A stretch of 64,000 nt of DNA from Euonymus europaeus (Eukaryota; Streptophyta; Magnoliopsida; Celastrales; Celastraceae). This document shows positions 46,378 through 57,612 of this stretch, piece by piece (positions within the stretch are counted from its first letter, which is position 1; each line of letters opens with the position of its first letter). The translations under genes and the position numbers were made by a program. The notes under the pieces were generated by a model. That model saw only the letters and a list, made by a program, of their open reading frames with translations. It was not told where the DNA came from and did not search any database. The stretch covers positions 18,866,001 through 18,930,000 of the forward strand of contig OY756962.1 in NCBI GenBank assembly GCA_963580455.1, in the 5' to 3' direction.

Positions 46378-46676
46378 TGTTAGAGTTTGTGACCCGAATT
46401 CAGTTTGGTTTTATTCCAAAAGTTCGCGGTGCGACAAATTTGGAAGAATATTTTTTTGGAAATTTTTTGGGACCTATTGTGATTAGGGTTTCAGCTAGTA
46501 TTTATTCGTTATAAAGCCTTTACTCAGTATCTCTTCTACCTGTTTTCTCCACATAGTGAAATTCTCTCTCTCTCTCTTTGCCCGTGTTTTTTTTCCCTTA
46601 AAGGGTTTTCCACGTAAATTATTGTGTTCTTGTTTTTCCTTTATTGTTGTTTCTTTGGTTCGAATCCATTATTTCA
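46378..46676 (+). repeat. 3' LTR of copia D
   Basis: Starts TGTTAGAGTTTGTGACCC after a GGTGGAGAT purine tract and ends ATTATTTCA. Followed by the duplication AAGAA. Confidence 0.92.
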
Positions 46677-46681
46677 AAGAA

Positions 46682-46934
46682 AATTGAAAGAGAGATTACA
46701 ACAGAGGAGTGCCAATTTTTCCATGGAAACATGATTCTACCATCCTCTCTCACTTTCTAGGGTAAAAAAAATTCTTATCATTAAATTTTTTAAATATTAT
46801 GTTTACATTTTGATCGAGATTAGGAACTTAATGATATATTTTTTTATTTGAAACAAAAATCAAATGATAGTCGAAAAATGTTTGAAATGTCTTTGAGTTT
46901 AAATTCAATGGTCCAAAACTATCATTCACTTTTT
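46682..46934. other. unassigned AT-rich spacer
   Basis: Host-like DNA right of copia D; no gene, RNA or repeat recognised. A small open frame from 46848 is probably chance. Confidence 0.4.
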
Positions 46935-47648
46935 AGGTATCAATTGATTGGCCTGTACAAAAATATCTCACCCTTTGGAAAATCAAAGTCTTATATATTA
47001 AATGCACATGTACCAATAATCGTGAATAAATTAAGATTATGAACGATGTCATAACGTCAGTGTGAGTGTACAACTTTCATGTAGTCAGACTAAAAAATTT
47101 GACTCACACGTAGTACGAATCAATATATTTCAAGTGTAAAACTGTAGTAAGTTCAAGCTTTATCGTTTTTCGTAACTAAGATAGACATACTGAAATACTA
47201 TACTATAGCCCTGTCAACGGTTTGTCCAATTTTGTCTAAGCTGAGATTTTTTTACATATATTCAATAGAAACTTATGAATTGATCTTCCGTGTATAAGCT
47301 AAACTCTACACATCAATTTATATTTCATATAGAATAAAATATGCCCATGCCAATATGCCATTTTTCATATTAAATATTAAACTTATTTTATTTAAATATA
47401 TAAACTGAATTTGAAAATTACATAAAATAATAATTTTTAACATACTATTCTTTATCATTATTATAATTTCAAAAGATCATAGATACGTACGTTCATGGAT
47501 CATTTATTTATTTAATTATTACATTACATTAATATCACATTACATGCTCAAAGGAGAGGATACATCTCCATGTCAGAATTTCACTCTCTTATTTATATAC
47601 AGGGTCTCTCATTTAGGAGTGAAGTTAAAGAAACATGGTCGATACCAA
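46935..47648. repeat. second copy of copia B LTR end plus flank S1
   Basis: 46935-47458 matches copia B LTR sequence at about 18245-18919, with the 170-bp unit single. 47459-47500 is the uninterrupted version of the copia C target, and 47490-47648 matches 26199-26353. No copia internal sequence precedes it, so this LTR end was carried along in a duplication. Confidence 0.85.
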
Positions 47649-48270
47649 CATGATTGTCATTTATATCATAGCTGTTCTTGTAAATGTCCAGCTCCACTGC
47701 TAGTTGACCAACAACGTTGCCTGCGGCTGCAAATTAATGAATAATTTGTCGTAAAAAAGTGTTGAGTAATTATATATAGATGAATTAATCTGCATGCGTC
47801 TTTAATTAAAAAGGTAATTAAAGGGATACAAATTGAATTTTTACCATTTAATGTACGATTCATGAGTCCGAGATATTCGCCCCAACTATTAGGTGGTGAG
47901 GGACGAGAATCCGGTGCCATAATAAACGCCATCCCATCGCCTGGAGTGTTAGAAGTAGAACTTGGGAAGGCGTTCATATTGATGGTGAACTTGGTGGAGA
48001 TGACTGCCGGCCATGCAAACACAGGAATCTTATATAGAACCCTAGAATACGTATATGTCGGAGAGGGATCTTCCGGTTCCGGTGTGAGGCTTAAGTAACT
48101 GATCCCATGCATATCAGAAGACCACCATCATCGCAACTTGTAGAGGTGAAGGGTGAGAAACGGAATTCGCTAACGGCGAATACATCATCATTTGACCTTA
48201 AAGATGCATTGCTAGAAGGAGTTTGCTTAATAAGGAAAGCAAGGAGAAAGACAAGCAATGGTAGAATCAT
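47638..48270 (-). pseudogene. legume-lectin domain protein, N-terminal half with one intron
   Basis: Start chosen at the ATG at 48270, which gives a hydrophobic signal peptide (MILPLLVFLLAFLIKQ); an upstream in-frame ATG at 48303 is less likely. Exon 1 (48270-47845) covers the first strands of an L-type lectin: a SRVLYKIPVFAW segment, a STKFTINM strand, PGDGMAFIMAP and YLGLMN. A one-base frame change is needed near 48105. A GT donor at 47844, a 118-bp AT-rich intron and a TTTGCAG acceptor at 47727 lead to exon 2 (47726 on): VVGQLAVELDIYKNS and HVGID, with the D near the metal-binding loop. The coding match stops just after this, at 47638. The missing C-terminal half matches the piece at 26368-26712. 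Confidence 0.8.
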
Positions 48271-48950
48271 GGTTGGTTGATGAAGAAAGATATATGGACA
48301 CACAACCGGCTATATCTTCCATGACCGTCACACTTACATTATATATATATATATAGAGAAACTAATTCTTTATTTATTTATTTATTTAATTTTTTTTTTG
48401 AAATGGATGGAAATCCGACAATACATTTCATGAATCTGAAAATTCACACTTAGCGACATCGAAATATCTTAAAATTAAAATTTATAAACTTTCACAGAAG
48501 AATTATAAGTCGAAAACAACCTCCGACGAATAGAAACAAAAATTAAAATTTAATACCCATTTATTATAATGAAAATATATGGGTATTTCACGTGTATAAG
48601 TCCACCGATGCTATGATGTGCATGCCTGTTTGTCTTGATATATTTACACTACTCTCATTTAGACATTCCCCGTTTGTACTAATTATGAAACGGTCCTTTC
48701 TGTAGTCCTTTTTTCTACTTATAGGTGCCAGAAGCGTTACTAATATGGGAAGGCTTCCCCTAGTCTAGCAATCTTCCCTTTGACCCTTCGGATCCTAGTC
48801 AGGGCCGGTTCTAGTATTTTGGAGACTTTATGCAAGTCAAAAGAATGAGACCCTATAAAAGTCTAAAAAAATGAGATCTATTAAATTAAGCAACTTCAAT
48901 TTATAAATTCAATACATTGAATGAAATCAAATAACAATAAATTAGTACAA
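48271..48950. other. lectin upstream region
   Basis: Apart from the TATA run, no gene is seen. At about 48800 the sequence CAGGGCCGGTTCTAG resembles a hAT element terminus and begins the stretch that leads to the transposase fragment. Confidence 0.4.
48341..48355 (-). promoter_or_regulatory. TATA box of the lectin gene
   Basis: An alternating TA run read as TATATATATATAT on the minus strand, about 70-85 bp upstream of the ATG at 48270. Could also be a simple repeat. Confidence 0.45.
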
Positions 48951-49125
48951 ACTCTTCTTGTGTTTTGGTGTGCAAAATTATCAATTAAATCATTGTAATC
49001 AAGTTTAACCGTCATTTTTTTCTCAATAGACAACATTGTCAAACCGTTCAATCTATGTTGTGACATAATTGATCGGAGATAGTTCTTTATTAACTTTAGC
49101 TTGGAGAAACTTCTTCGCTAATAGC
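48951..49125 (-). pseudogene. hAT transposase C-terminal fragment
   Basis: Minus-strand translation gives a stretch with RSFSKLKLIKNYLRS, SQHRLNGLTMLSIEKKM and LDYNDLIDNFA. This matches the C-terminal dimerisation region of hAT transposases of the zinc-finger MYM/TTF type. Nothing of the catalytic core remains upstream (49126 on). With the terminus-like CAGGGCCGG at 48800 it marks the 3' end of an old hAT element. Confidence 0.75.
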
Positions 49126-50530
49126 TACTACAGTTGGTATAGTCAATAATAATGGGCCGATTATACTTCATTTTAATAGTTTAGTTGGACACTTAAAACC
49201 CATTAATTTTATTATGTTAAATATATATTAATATTTAATATTTAACATGGGAATACAAGAGCGTCTAATTGGGGTAGGCCCTAGGCGGCTGCCTAGGCAG
49301 CCTACCGCCCCCCTAATCGTGGTTGATCCATTCTAATTATAGAGATCCGACCCACTTTTTTTCATTTACTCGAATGAATGCCGATCATCCTGTAAATCAT
49401 GGGATGACGGCTGATCCTAATCATCAATGGTGACACACATGTGGTCTCTTATTATCTTTTCCGAGACAAAATTATTTGATTTGATGTTGATTATCATGAT
49501 TCTTATAAGTTATTTTACAAACATTAATTTTATACTTACTATTGTTATCTTTTTCCCACACAGAATTATTTGATTTGATGTTGATTATCATGAAACTTAT
49601 AAGTTATTTTACAAACATTTTATAGTTTCTATGAAAAACAAAATCAATCAATTTAATCAAAATCAATCAATTTAATCAAAATCAATCAATTTAAATATAA
49701 CCTAAACATAACTAAAAAACTAAGACAAAAATATTGAATTTTTTGGTCTCAAATGTCTGTTAAATTCCTATTTATCTCTTTGATGAATTCAAAAAGATAG
49801 CGACTGTCTCTACAACGTGAAGTTGATTGGAGATGTTGACTGTCACCGTTGTTGGCCATATTGGCCATATTGGCTGGATCTAGCCTTCTTTTCTTTTTCT
49901 TTTTTTACTAAAAGGGAGATTTTAAGCTATTTAAAAGTTAGAAACTTATTTTACCCTCCTACATAAGAGTACTCTTAACGTAAAAATAAGTATAAATTAG
50001 TAAATTAAACTATTTTTCTTTCCTTTCTTTTTTATCTATCCAAATATGGGAGAAAGAAAAATGTTATACCTTCCAACCTTTTCCCTTCTCTCCCCTTCCC
50101 TTCCCTTCCCCATGGGACGATGTGTTAGATTCCTAGGCGAGGCATGGAATGTTCTGTAATTTTCATTTTTTTCCTTTCAAATTTGTAGTTATATAGGAAA
50201 CAAATGGTTCTCCCTCATGTTTTTGATAACGTGCTTGGATTGATGTGAAATTTGATCGGGTGACTCGTTTTGATGAGGTCTTTTTTACCCCTGACCCACC
50301 CTATTTCACTAAATTCGGGAATTTAATCGTTTTAGGGCCAAAACTGAACTTTTCTGTTTTGGTTAGTCTTTTGTCCTTTTCTCTTTATTCACTACAGTTG
50401 AAGTGAAACACAAACACACAGTGATATAAAGTACAGTGATAGGACACATATTAACCTAAAATCGATAATTCTAAGTTAACATGCTAACCCATATATACCA
50501 CATATCTTATGCTTACACTTTCGATGTGGA
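49126..50530. other. unassigned AT-rich region
   Basis: No gene recognised on either strand. A short G/C-rich inverted sequence with CCTAGGCGGCTGCCTAGG lies at about 49280-49320, and a direct repeat of AATCAATCAATTT(A) at about 49640-49695. Two near-identical stretches around a GATTTGATGTTGATTATCATGA core occur at 49475 and 49570. Confidence 0.4.
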
Positions 50531-52171
50531 ACTTAGCCTTAGTTGGGGTTTGTAATGGCTCTTGGCAACCTCATTCTACACTTTTAAGAAATCAAACTTG
50601 ATAGCTTTTCCACTCATTTTTTGGTTGATTCCGATTTTAATCGATCAAACGTTGGCTCAAGTTTTCATATATTTCAATTGCATCATGAAGTCAGCCACTG
50701 AAGCTAACTCTCTTGACACAACCCCTGGAAGGAGCTTCAGAATTTAGAAACTTATAAATTTGACACTGCAATGATCTGAAATATTATTCTTTAATACATG
50801 ACTTATTAGTTAGTTATTTTATAAAATAATAAAACTCAAAATTAAGAAGAAAAGAAAAATATGAACTACAAATTTGCATAATATCTGGTGTCTAAGAATA
50901 ATTTTTTTTTGAACCATTAAAATTACATATTTGTCTCATCTCGATTAAACAAAAAAATCAAGTCACATACTCACTCACATCGGCAAAAACACGTCTTCCT
51001 ATACAGGTACATCAGCAAAACACAAATCCCTTTATATTTTTCAATCTCAATATTTGCAAAGCATTTACACTTTTATTTTTTCATCCGTTCTCCTATAAAA
51101 CTACATCAAAATCAAGATAGAAGGGGCTAGAATTATTTCACCACAAAATATCTCTCATTTTGAATCACAACTATTCAAATGGATTACAATAAATACACAA
51201 TATAAGTTAGGGCCTCCACATGAACGATTTTTATTCAAAATAAAGGAAATTTTATGGTGAAATCATTCTAGCTCCCCTCATCCCATCGAAATCAAAACTG
51301 AATCTCGCATCTTTTATAAAAAAATCAAGTTATATATTCATACACATCACCAAAATACATCTCTCAATATAACAACATTAACAAAAATACACATTCTCAT
51401 ATATTATCAACTACCCTAAAAACTTGACCATTGTCTTTGCTCAAATGCATTACCATTTGTTGTCAGACTCAATAATCACATCAAAATCAATACTGGATCG
51501 ATATTCTATCGGCGCTCACATGGGTGAGAAGAAAGCGAGTTAAATGGAGACCCTTGTTTAACTTTTGACACCAATAATAATACTAGTCTTTTTTTTCTTC
51601 TTTCTAAATGGAACGCTACTAGCCTACTACCTTATATGCAAATCCGTCCTTTGAATTTTTTACCAATTTTTGGCATCATATTACTGCTACTGAATTCAAT
51701 GAATGGAGAACAAATTGGTCACACTTTTTTAATCTTTCTAGCGTTTTAATTAGCAGATTTTTTTTAAAAAAAAAAAGTGAAAGAAGGAATATTGTCTTAA
51801 TAATAATAGTCAAACATCTATAATCTAAGCAAATATAAGTGAATATTACAGGCCTAATAAAATCGCTTTCGTCTCACGTTTTAATTACCCTTGGTCCGCA
51901 CTAAGTGCTTTTGTGGCATCGCATCAAATCAAAGGAAATTTTGCTTGATATAAAGTTAAAACAATGACCTCGAGTGTCAAGTTCACATTTATGTATCCAC
52001 ACGGTGCATGCAGTTAATTGTCCACTCTTAATAATTGAAGTAGAACAGTACAAAAGAATGAGTTAATATAACCTGTACTCACTCAAAGATAATTTATGTT
52101 CTATTTTCGTCATCTAAAGATCAAATATTTTAACTTCGTTATCTAATTTTAGATTTTATTCCATATTGATC
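50531..52171. repeat. duplicated host segment sh2, copy 2
   Basis: Matches 26713-28002, with substitutions and a 330-bp insertion at 51244-51575 that includes an inverted copy of nearby sequence. Identity stops within TTGATCAC at about 52168-52175, where 5S sequence begins. Non-coding as far as can be seen. Confidence 0.82.
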
Positions 52172-52458
52172 ACCCGGAAGGTCACCCATCCTACTACCAC
52201 TTTCGTCCAAAGCACGTTTTTGACAGCGGAGTTCTGACGGGATACGTCGCATTAGTATTGGTATAATCGTACCCGAATTAATTTCGCGATCGGCACGTGT
52301 CTGTTTAAATACACATAGTTTTTGGCCACGACGTCCGATTCGGACCTACAGTATATCAAATCGAAGCCTGTTTCGGGCCGGACATCATCGGAGTTAAAAC
52401 TCGTCCTTGGGGACGAGGAGGTGAGGATTAGAGTATGGGCGGCAAAAACGTGGGTTGG

Positions 52459-52578
52459 ATGTTTGCAGCACCAGGACTTCCCAGGACGTCACCCATGCCA
52501 GTACTACTCTTGCCCAAGCACGTTCAACTGCGGACTTTGGATGGGATCCGGTGCATTAGAGCTGGTATGATCGCACCC
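52459..52578 (-). rRNA. 5S rRNA gene copy 1, diverged
   Basis: First gene of the array. Changed 3' end (extra T run), TTGAACGTG in box A, and AGCTC for AGCAC near +20. Closely resembles copy 11. Confidence 0.75.
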
Positions 52579-52585
52579 GATGTTG

Positions 52586-52606
52586 TTTCTCAACCTTACG
52601 TATAGA
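52586..52606 (-). promoter_or_regulatory. 5S gene upstream promoter (representative)
   Basis: In nearly all units the minus strand reads TATATACGTAAGG at -28 to -16 and C at -1, matching the plant 5S upstream signals (TATA at -28, C at -1). The usual GC at -12 is GA here. In this first unit the box is itself mutated (CTATACG); intact examples lie at about 53070-53075 and 55408-55413. Confidence 0.7.
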
Positions 52607-52927
52607 AATAAGCCATTCCCGCGGCACAACTCGATTCGGCCCGGGGAGGTCACCCTTCCTACTAACACACTCGCCCAAAGCAACGTTTCTGACAATGGAG
52701 TTCTGACGGGATACGGCGCATTAGTGTTGGTATAATCGCACCAGAATTTATTTCGCGATCGGCAGGTGTCCGTTTAAATACTCATAGTTTTTGTCCCCGA
52801 CGTCCGATTCAGACCCACAGTATATCAAATCGAAGCCTGTTTCAGGCCGGACATCATGGCGGTTAAAACTCATCCTTGGGGACGAGGATGGGAGGATTAC
52901 AGTACGGGCAGCAAAAACGTGGGTTGG

Positions 52928-53047
52928 AGGCGTGCAATACGAGGACTTCCCAGGAGGTCATCCATCGCAGTACTACTCTCGCCCAAGCACGTTTAACTGC
53001 GGAATTTTGATGAGATCCAGTGCATTATTGCAGGTATGATCGCACAC
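52928..53047 (-). rRNA. 5S rRNA gene copy 2, diverged
   Basis: Starts GTGTGCGATC instead of GGGTGCGATC, with CTGCAATAATGCAC near +17. Closely resembles copy 5. Confidence 0.75.
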
Positions 53048-53394
53048 GATGTTGTTTCTCAACCTAACGTATATAAATAAGCCATTGTCGCGGCACAACT
53101 GGATCTGGCCCTTGAAGGTCACCCATACAACATCCACTTTTGCCCTAAGCACGTTTTTTACAGCGGAGTTCTGACGGGATACGGCGCATTAGTGTTGCTA
53201 TAATCGCACCCGAATTTATTTCGCGATCAGCACGTGTCCGTTGAAATACTCATAGTTTTTGACCCCGACTTCCGATTCGGAACCACGGTTTATCAAATCG
53301 AAGCCTGTTTCGGGCCGGACATCATGGCGGTTAAAACTCATCCCTGGGGATGAGCAGGGGAGGATTACAGTACGGGCGGCAAAAGGGTGGGTTG

Positions 53395-53514
53395 GAGGGA
53401 TGCAACACGAGGACTTCCCAGCAGGTCACCCATCATAGTACTACTCTCCCCAAGCACGTTTAACAACAAATTTTTGATGGGATACGTTTCATTAGTGCTG
53501 GTATAATCGCACCC
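53395..53514 (-). pseudogene. 5S rRNA gene copy 3, badly damaged
   Basis: Start GGGTGCGATTATACC, box A region replaced (AAAATTTGTTGTTAAACG) and helix bases near +30 changed (GAAACGTATCCC). Unlikely to be functional. Confidence 0.7.
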
Positions 53515-53860
53515 GATGTTGTTTCTCATCTTACCTAAATAAATAAGCCATTCCCGCGGCACAACTCGATCCGGCCCTGGGAGGTCAACCATCCTACTAC
53601 CACTTCGCTCAAAGCACGTTTTTGACAACGGAGTTCTGACGGGATACGGCGCATTAGTGTTGGTCTTATCGCACACGAATTTATTTTGCGATCGGCACGT
53701 ATTCGTTGAAATACTCATAGTTTTTGGCACTGACGTTCGATTAGGATTCACAGTATATCAAATCGAAGCTTGTTTCGAACTGGACATCATCGAGGTTAAA
53801 ACTCGTCCTTGGGGACGAGGAGGTGAGGATTACAGTACCGGCGGCAAAATTGTGGGTTGG

Positions 53861-53980
53861 ATGGTTGCAACACCAGGACCACCCAGGAGGTCACCCATGC
53901 CAATACTACTCTCGTCCAAGCACGTTTAACATCGGATTTCTGATGGGATCCGGTTCATTAGTCCTGGTATGATCGAACCC
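53861..53980 (-). rRNA. 5S rRNA gene copy 4, diverged
   Basis: Starts GGGTTCGATC; GGACTAATGAACC near +18; GAAATCCGATG before box A; ends GGGTGGTCC in place of GGGAAGTCC. Confidence 0.72.
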
Positions 53981-54329
53981 GATGCTGTTCATCATCCTTA
54001 CCTAAATAAATAAGTCATTCCTGCGGCACAACTAGATCCTGCCCTGGGAGGTCAACCATCCTACTAACACACTCGCCCAAAGCAACGTTTCTGACAATGG
54101 AGTTCTGACGGGATACGGCGCATTAGTGTTGGTATAATCGCACCGGAATTTATTTCGCGATCGGCAGGTGTCCGTTTAAATACTCATAGTTTTTGTCCCC
54201 GACGTCCGATTCAGACCCACAGTATATCAAATCGAAGCCTGTTTCAGGCCGGACATCATGGCGGTTAAAACTCATCCTTGGGGACGAGGAGGGGAGGATT
54301 ACAGTACGGGCAGCAAAAACGTGTGTTGG

Positions 54330-54449
54330 AGGCGTGCAACACGAGGACTTCCCAGGAGGTCGTCCATCGCAGTACTACTCTCGCCCAAGCACGTTTAACT
54401 GCGGAGTTTTGATGAGATCCAGTGCATTATTGCAGGTATGATCGCACAC
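54330..54449 (-). rRNA. 5S rRNA gene copy 5, diverged
   Basis: Shares GTGTGCGATC and CTGCAATAATGCAC with copy 2, so the two units are recent duplicates. Box A GCAGTTAAACGTG. Confidence 0.75.
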
Positions 54450-54797
54450 GATGTTGTTTCTCGACCTAACGTATATAAATAAGCCATTGTCGCGACACAA
54501 CTGGATCTGGCCCTTGGTGGTCACCCATACAACATCCACTTTTGCCCTAAGCACGTTTTTTTACAGCGGAGTTCTGACGGGATACGGTGCATTAGTGTTG
54601 ATATAATCGCACACGAATTTATTTCGCGATCGCCACGTGTCCGTTGAAATACTCATAGTTTTTGGCCCCGACGTCCGATTCGGGTCAACAGTATTTCAAA
54701 TCGAAGCCTGTTTCGGGCCGGACATAATGGCGGTTAAAACTCATCCTTGGGGACGGGGAGAGGAGGATTACAGTACGGGTGGCAAAAGCGTGGGTTG

Positions 54798-54917
54798 GAG
54801 GGGTGAAACACGAAGACTTCTTAACAGGTCACTCATCCTAGTACTACTCTCCCCAAGCATGTTTAACTTCGGAGTTCTGTTGGGATCCGGTGCATTAGTG
54901 CTGGTATGATCGCACCC
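54798..54917 (-). rRNA. 5S rRNA gene copy 6, diverged
   Basis: 5' half close to consensus. A one-base loss gives GCTTGGGGAGAG, and the 3' part is changed (GAGTGACCTGTTAAG). Related to copies 12 and 13. Confidence 0.75.
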
Positions 54918-55265
54918 GATGTTGTTTCTCAACCTTACCTATATAAATAAGCCATTTCCGCGGCATAACTCGATCCGGCCCTGGGAGGTCAACCATCCTA
55001 CTACCATTTTCGCCCAAAGCACGATTTTGACAGCGGAGTTCTGACGGGATACGGCGCATTATTGTTGGTATAATCGCACCCGAATTTATTTCGCGATCGG
55101 CACATGTCCGTTGAAATACTCATAGTTTTTGGCCCCGACGTCCGATTCGGACCCACAGTATATCAAATCGAAGCCTGTTCCGGGCCGGACGTCATCGGGG
55201 TTTAAACTCGTCCTTGGGGACGAGAAGGTGAGGATTACAGTACGGGCGGCAAAAACGTGTGTTGG

Positions 55266-55385
55266 ATGTTTGCAACACCAGGACTTCCCAGGAGGTCACC
55301 CATCCTCGTACTACTCTCGCCCAAGCATGTTTAACTGCGGAGTTCTGATGGGATCCGGTGCATTAGTGCTGGTATGATCGCACCC
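55266..55385 (-). rRNA. 5S rRNA gene copy 7, near consensus
   Basis: One of the best preserved copies: helix I start GGGTGCGATC, box A GCAGTTAAACATG, complete box C GATGGGTGACCTCCTGGG. Upstream TATATA intact. Confidence 0.85.
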
Positions 55386-55733
55386 GATGTTGTTTCTCAA
55401 CCTTACCTATATAAATAAGCCATTTCCGCGGCACAACTCGATCCGGCCCTGGGAGGTCAACCATCCTACTACCATTTTCGCCCAAAGCACGATTTTGACA
55501 GCGGAGTTCTGACGGGATACGGCGCATTATTGTTGGTATAATCGCACACGAATTTATTTCGCGATCGGCACATGTCCGTTGAAATACTCATAGTTTTTGG
55601 CCCCGACGTCTGATTCGGACCCACAGTATATCAAATCGAAGCCTGTTCCGGGTCGGACGTCGTCGGGGTTTAAACACGTCCTTGGGGACGAGAAGGTGAG
55701 GATTACAGTACGGGCAGCAAAAACGTGAGTTGG

Positions 55734-55853
55734 ATGTTTGCAACACCGGGACTTCCCAGGAGGTCACCCATCCTCGTACTACTCTCGCCCAAGCATGTTT
55801 AACTGCGGAGTTCTGATGGGATCCAGTGCATTATTGCTAGTATGATCGCACCC
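55734..55853 (-). rRNA. 5S rRNA gene copy 8, diverged
   Basis: Very like copy 7 but with CTAGCAATAATGCACTGG near +15. Neighbouring spacer also nearly the same, a local unit duplication. Confidence 0.8.
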
Positions 55854-56200
55854 GATTTTGTTTCACAACTTTACGTATACAAATAAGCCATTCCCGGGGC
55901 ACAACTCGATCTGGCCCTAGGAGGTCACCCATCCTACTACCACCCTCGTCCAAAGCATGTTTTTGACAGCGGAGTTCTGTCGGGATACGGCGCATTAGTG
56001 TTGGTATAATCGCACCCGAATTTATTTCGCGATCGGCACGTGTCCGTTGAAATACTAATAGTTTTAGGCCCCGACGTCCGATTCGGACCCACAGAATAAC
56101 AAATCGAAGCCTGTTTCGGGCCGGACATCATGGCAGTTAAAACTCATCCTTGGGGACGAGGAGGGGAGGATTACAGTACGGACGCCAAAAACGTGGGTTG

Positions 56201-56320
56201 GAGGGGTGCGACACGAGGACTTCCCAGGAGGTCACCCATCCTAGTACTACTCTTGCCAAGCACGTTTAACTGCGGAGTTGCGATGGGATCCGGTGCATTA
56301 GTCCTGGTATGATCTCAACC
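56201..56320 (-). rRNA. 5S rRNA gene copy 9, diverged
   Basis: Starts GGTTGAGATC; one base lost (CTTGGCAAGAG). Box C and 3' end good. Resembles copy 25, 16 units away. Confidence 0.75.
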
Positions 56321-56668
56321 GATGTTGTTTCTCAACCTTACGTATATAAACAAGCCATTCCCGCGGCGCAACTCGATTCGGCCCTGGGAGGTCATCCATC
56401 CTACTACCACTGTCGCCCAAAGCACATTTTTGACAGCGAAGCTCTGACGGGATACGGCGCATTAGTGTTGGTATAATCGCACCCGAATTTATTTCGTGAT
56501 CGGCACGTGTCCGTTGAAATACTTATAGTTTTTTGCCCCGACGTCGGATACGGACCCAAAGTATATCAAATTGAAGGCTGTTTCGGGCCGGACATCATCG
56601 GGATTAAAACTTGTCCCTGGGGACGAGGAGGTGAGGAATACATTACGGGCTGAAAAAACGGGGGTTGG

Positions 56669-56788
56669 ATGGTTGCAACACCAGGACTTCCCAAGAGGTC
56701 ACCCATGACAGTACTACTCTCGCCCAAGCACGTTTAACTGTGCAGTTCTGATGGGATCCGGTGAATTAGATCTGGTATGATTGCACCA
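56669..56788 (-). rRNA. 5S rRNA gene copy 10, diverged
   Basis: Starts TGGTGCAATC; CAGATCTAATTCACC near +16. Resembles copy 16. Confidence 0.75.
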
Positions 56789-57136
56789 GATGTTGTTTCT
56801 CAACCTTACGTATAGAAATAAGCCATTCCCGCGGCACAACTCTATCCGTCCCTGGGAGGTCAGCCATCCTACTACCACTTTCGTCCAAAGCACGTTTTTG
56901 ACAGCGGAGTTCTGACGGGATACGTCGCATTAGTGTTGGTATAATCGTACCCGAATTAATTTCGCGATCGCCACGTGTCCGTTGAAATACTCATAGTTTT
57001 TGGCCACGACGTCCGATTCAGACCTACAGTATATCAAATCGAAGCCTGTTTCGGGCCGGACATCATCGGAGTTAAAACTCGTCCTTGTGGACGAGGAGGT
57101 GAGGATTAGAGTATGGACGATAAAAACTTGGGTTGG

Positions 57137-57256
57137 ATGATTGCAGCACCAGGACTTTCCAGGACGTCACCCATGCCGGTACTACTCTTGCCCATGCACG
57201 TTCAACTGCGGACTTCGGATGCGATCCGTTGCATTAGAGCTGGTACGATCGCACCC
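57137..57256 (-). rRNA. 5S rRNA gene copy 11, diverged
   Basis: Shares TTGAACGTGCATGGG-type changes and AGCTC with copy 1, ten units away. Confidence 0.75.
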
Positions 57257-57612
57257 GATGTTGTTTCTCAATCTTACGTATAGAAATAAGCCATTCCCGC
57301 GGCACAACTCGATTCGGTCCGGGGAGGTCACCCTTCCTACTAACACACTCGCCCAAAGCACCGTTTCTGACAATGGAGTTCTGACGGGATACGGCGCATT
57401 AGTGTTGGTATAATCGCACCGGAATTTATTTTGCGATCGGCAGGTGTCCGTTTAAATACTCATAGTTTTTGTCCCCGACGTCCGATTCAGACCCACAGTA
57501 TATCATGGCGGTTAAAACTCATACTTGGGGACAAGGACATCATGGCGGTTAAAACTCATACTTGGGGACAAGGAGGGGAGGATTACAGTATATGCAGCAA
57601 AAACGTGGGATG

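Larger units (their letters stand above)
28227..46676 (+). mobile_element. Ty1/copia element D, split by an Athila element
   Basis: LTRs at 28227-28476 and 46378-46676, flanked by the identical 5-bp duplication AAGAA (28222-28226, 46677-46681). Holds gag, protease, integrase, RT and RNase H in copia order. A gypsy element (30104-43940) sits inside the integrase with its own duplication GAAGA. Without it the host element would be about 4.6 kb. Stops, frameshifts and a changed protease motif disable it. Confidence 0.95.
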
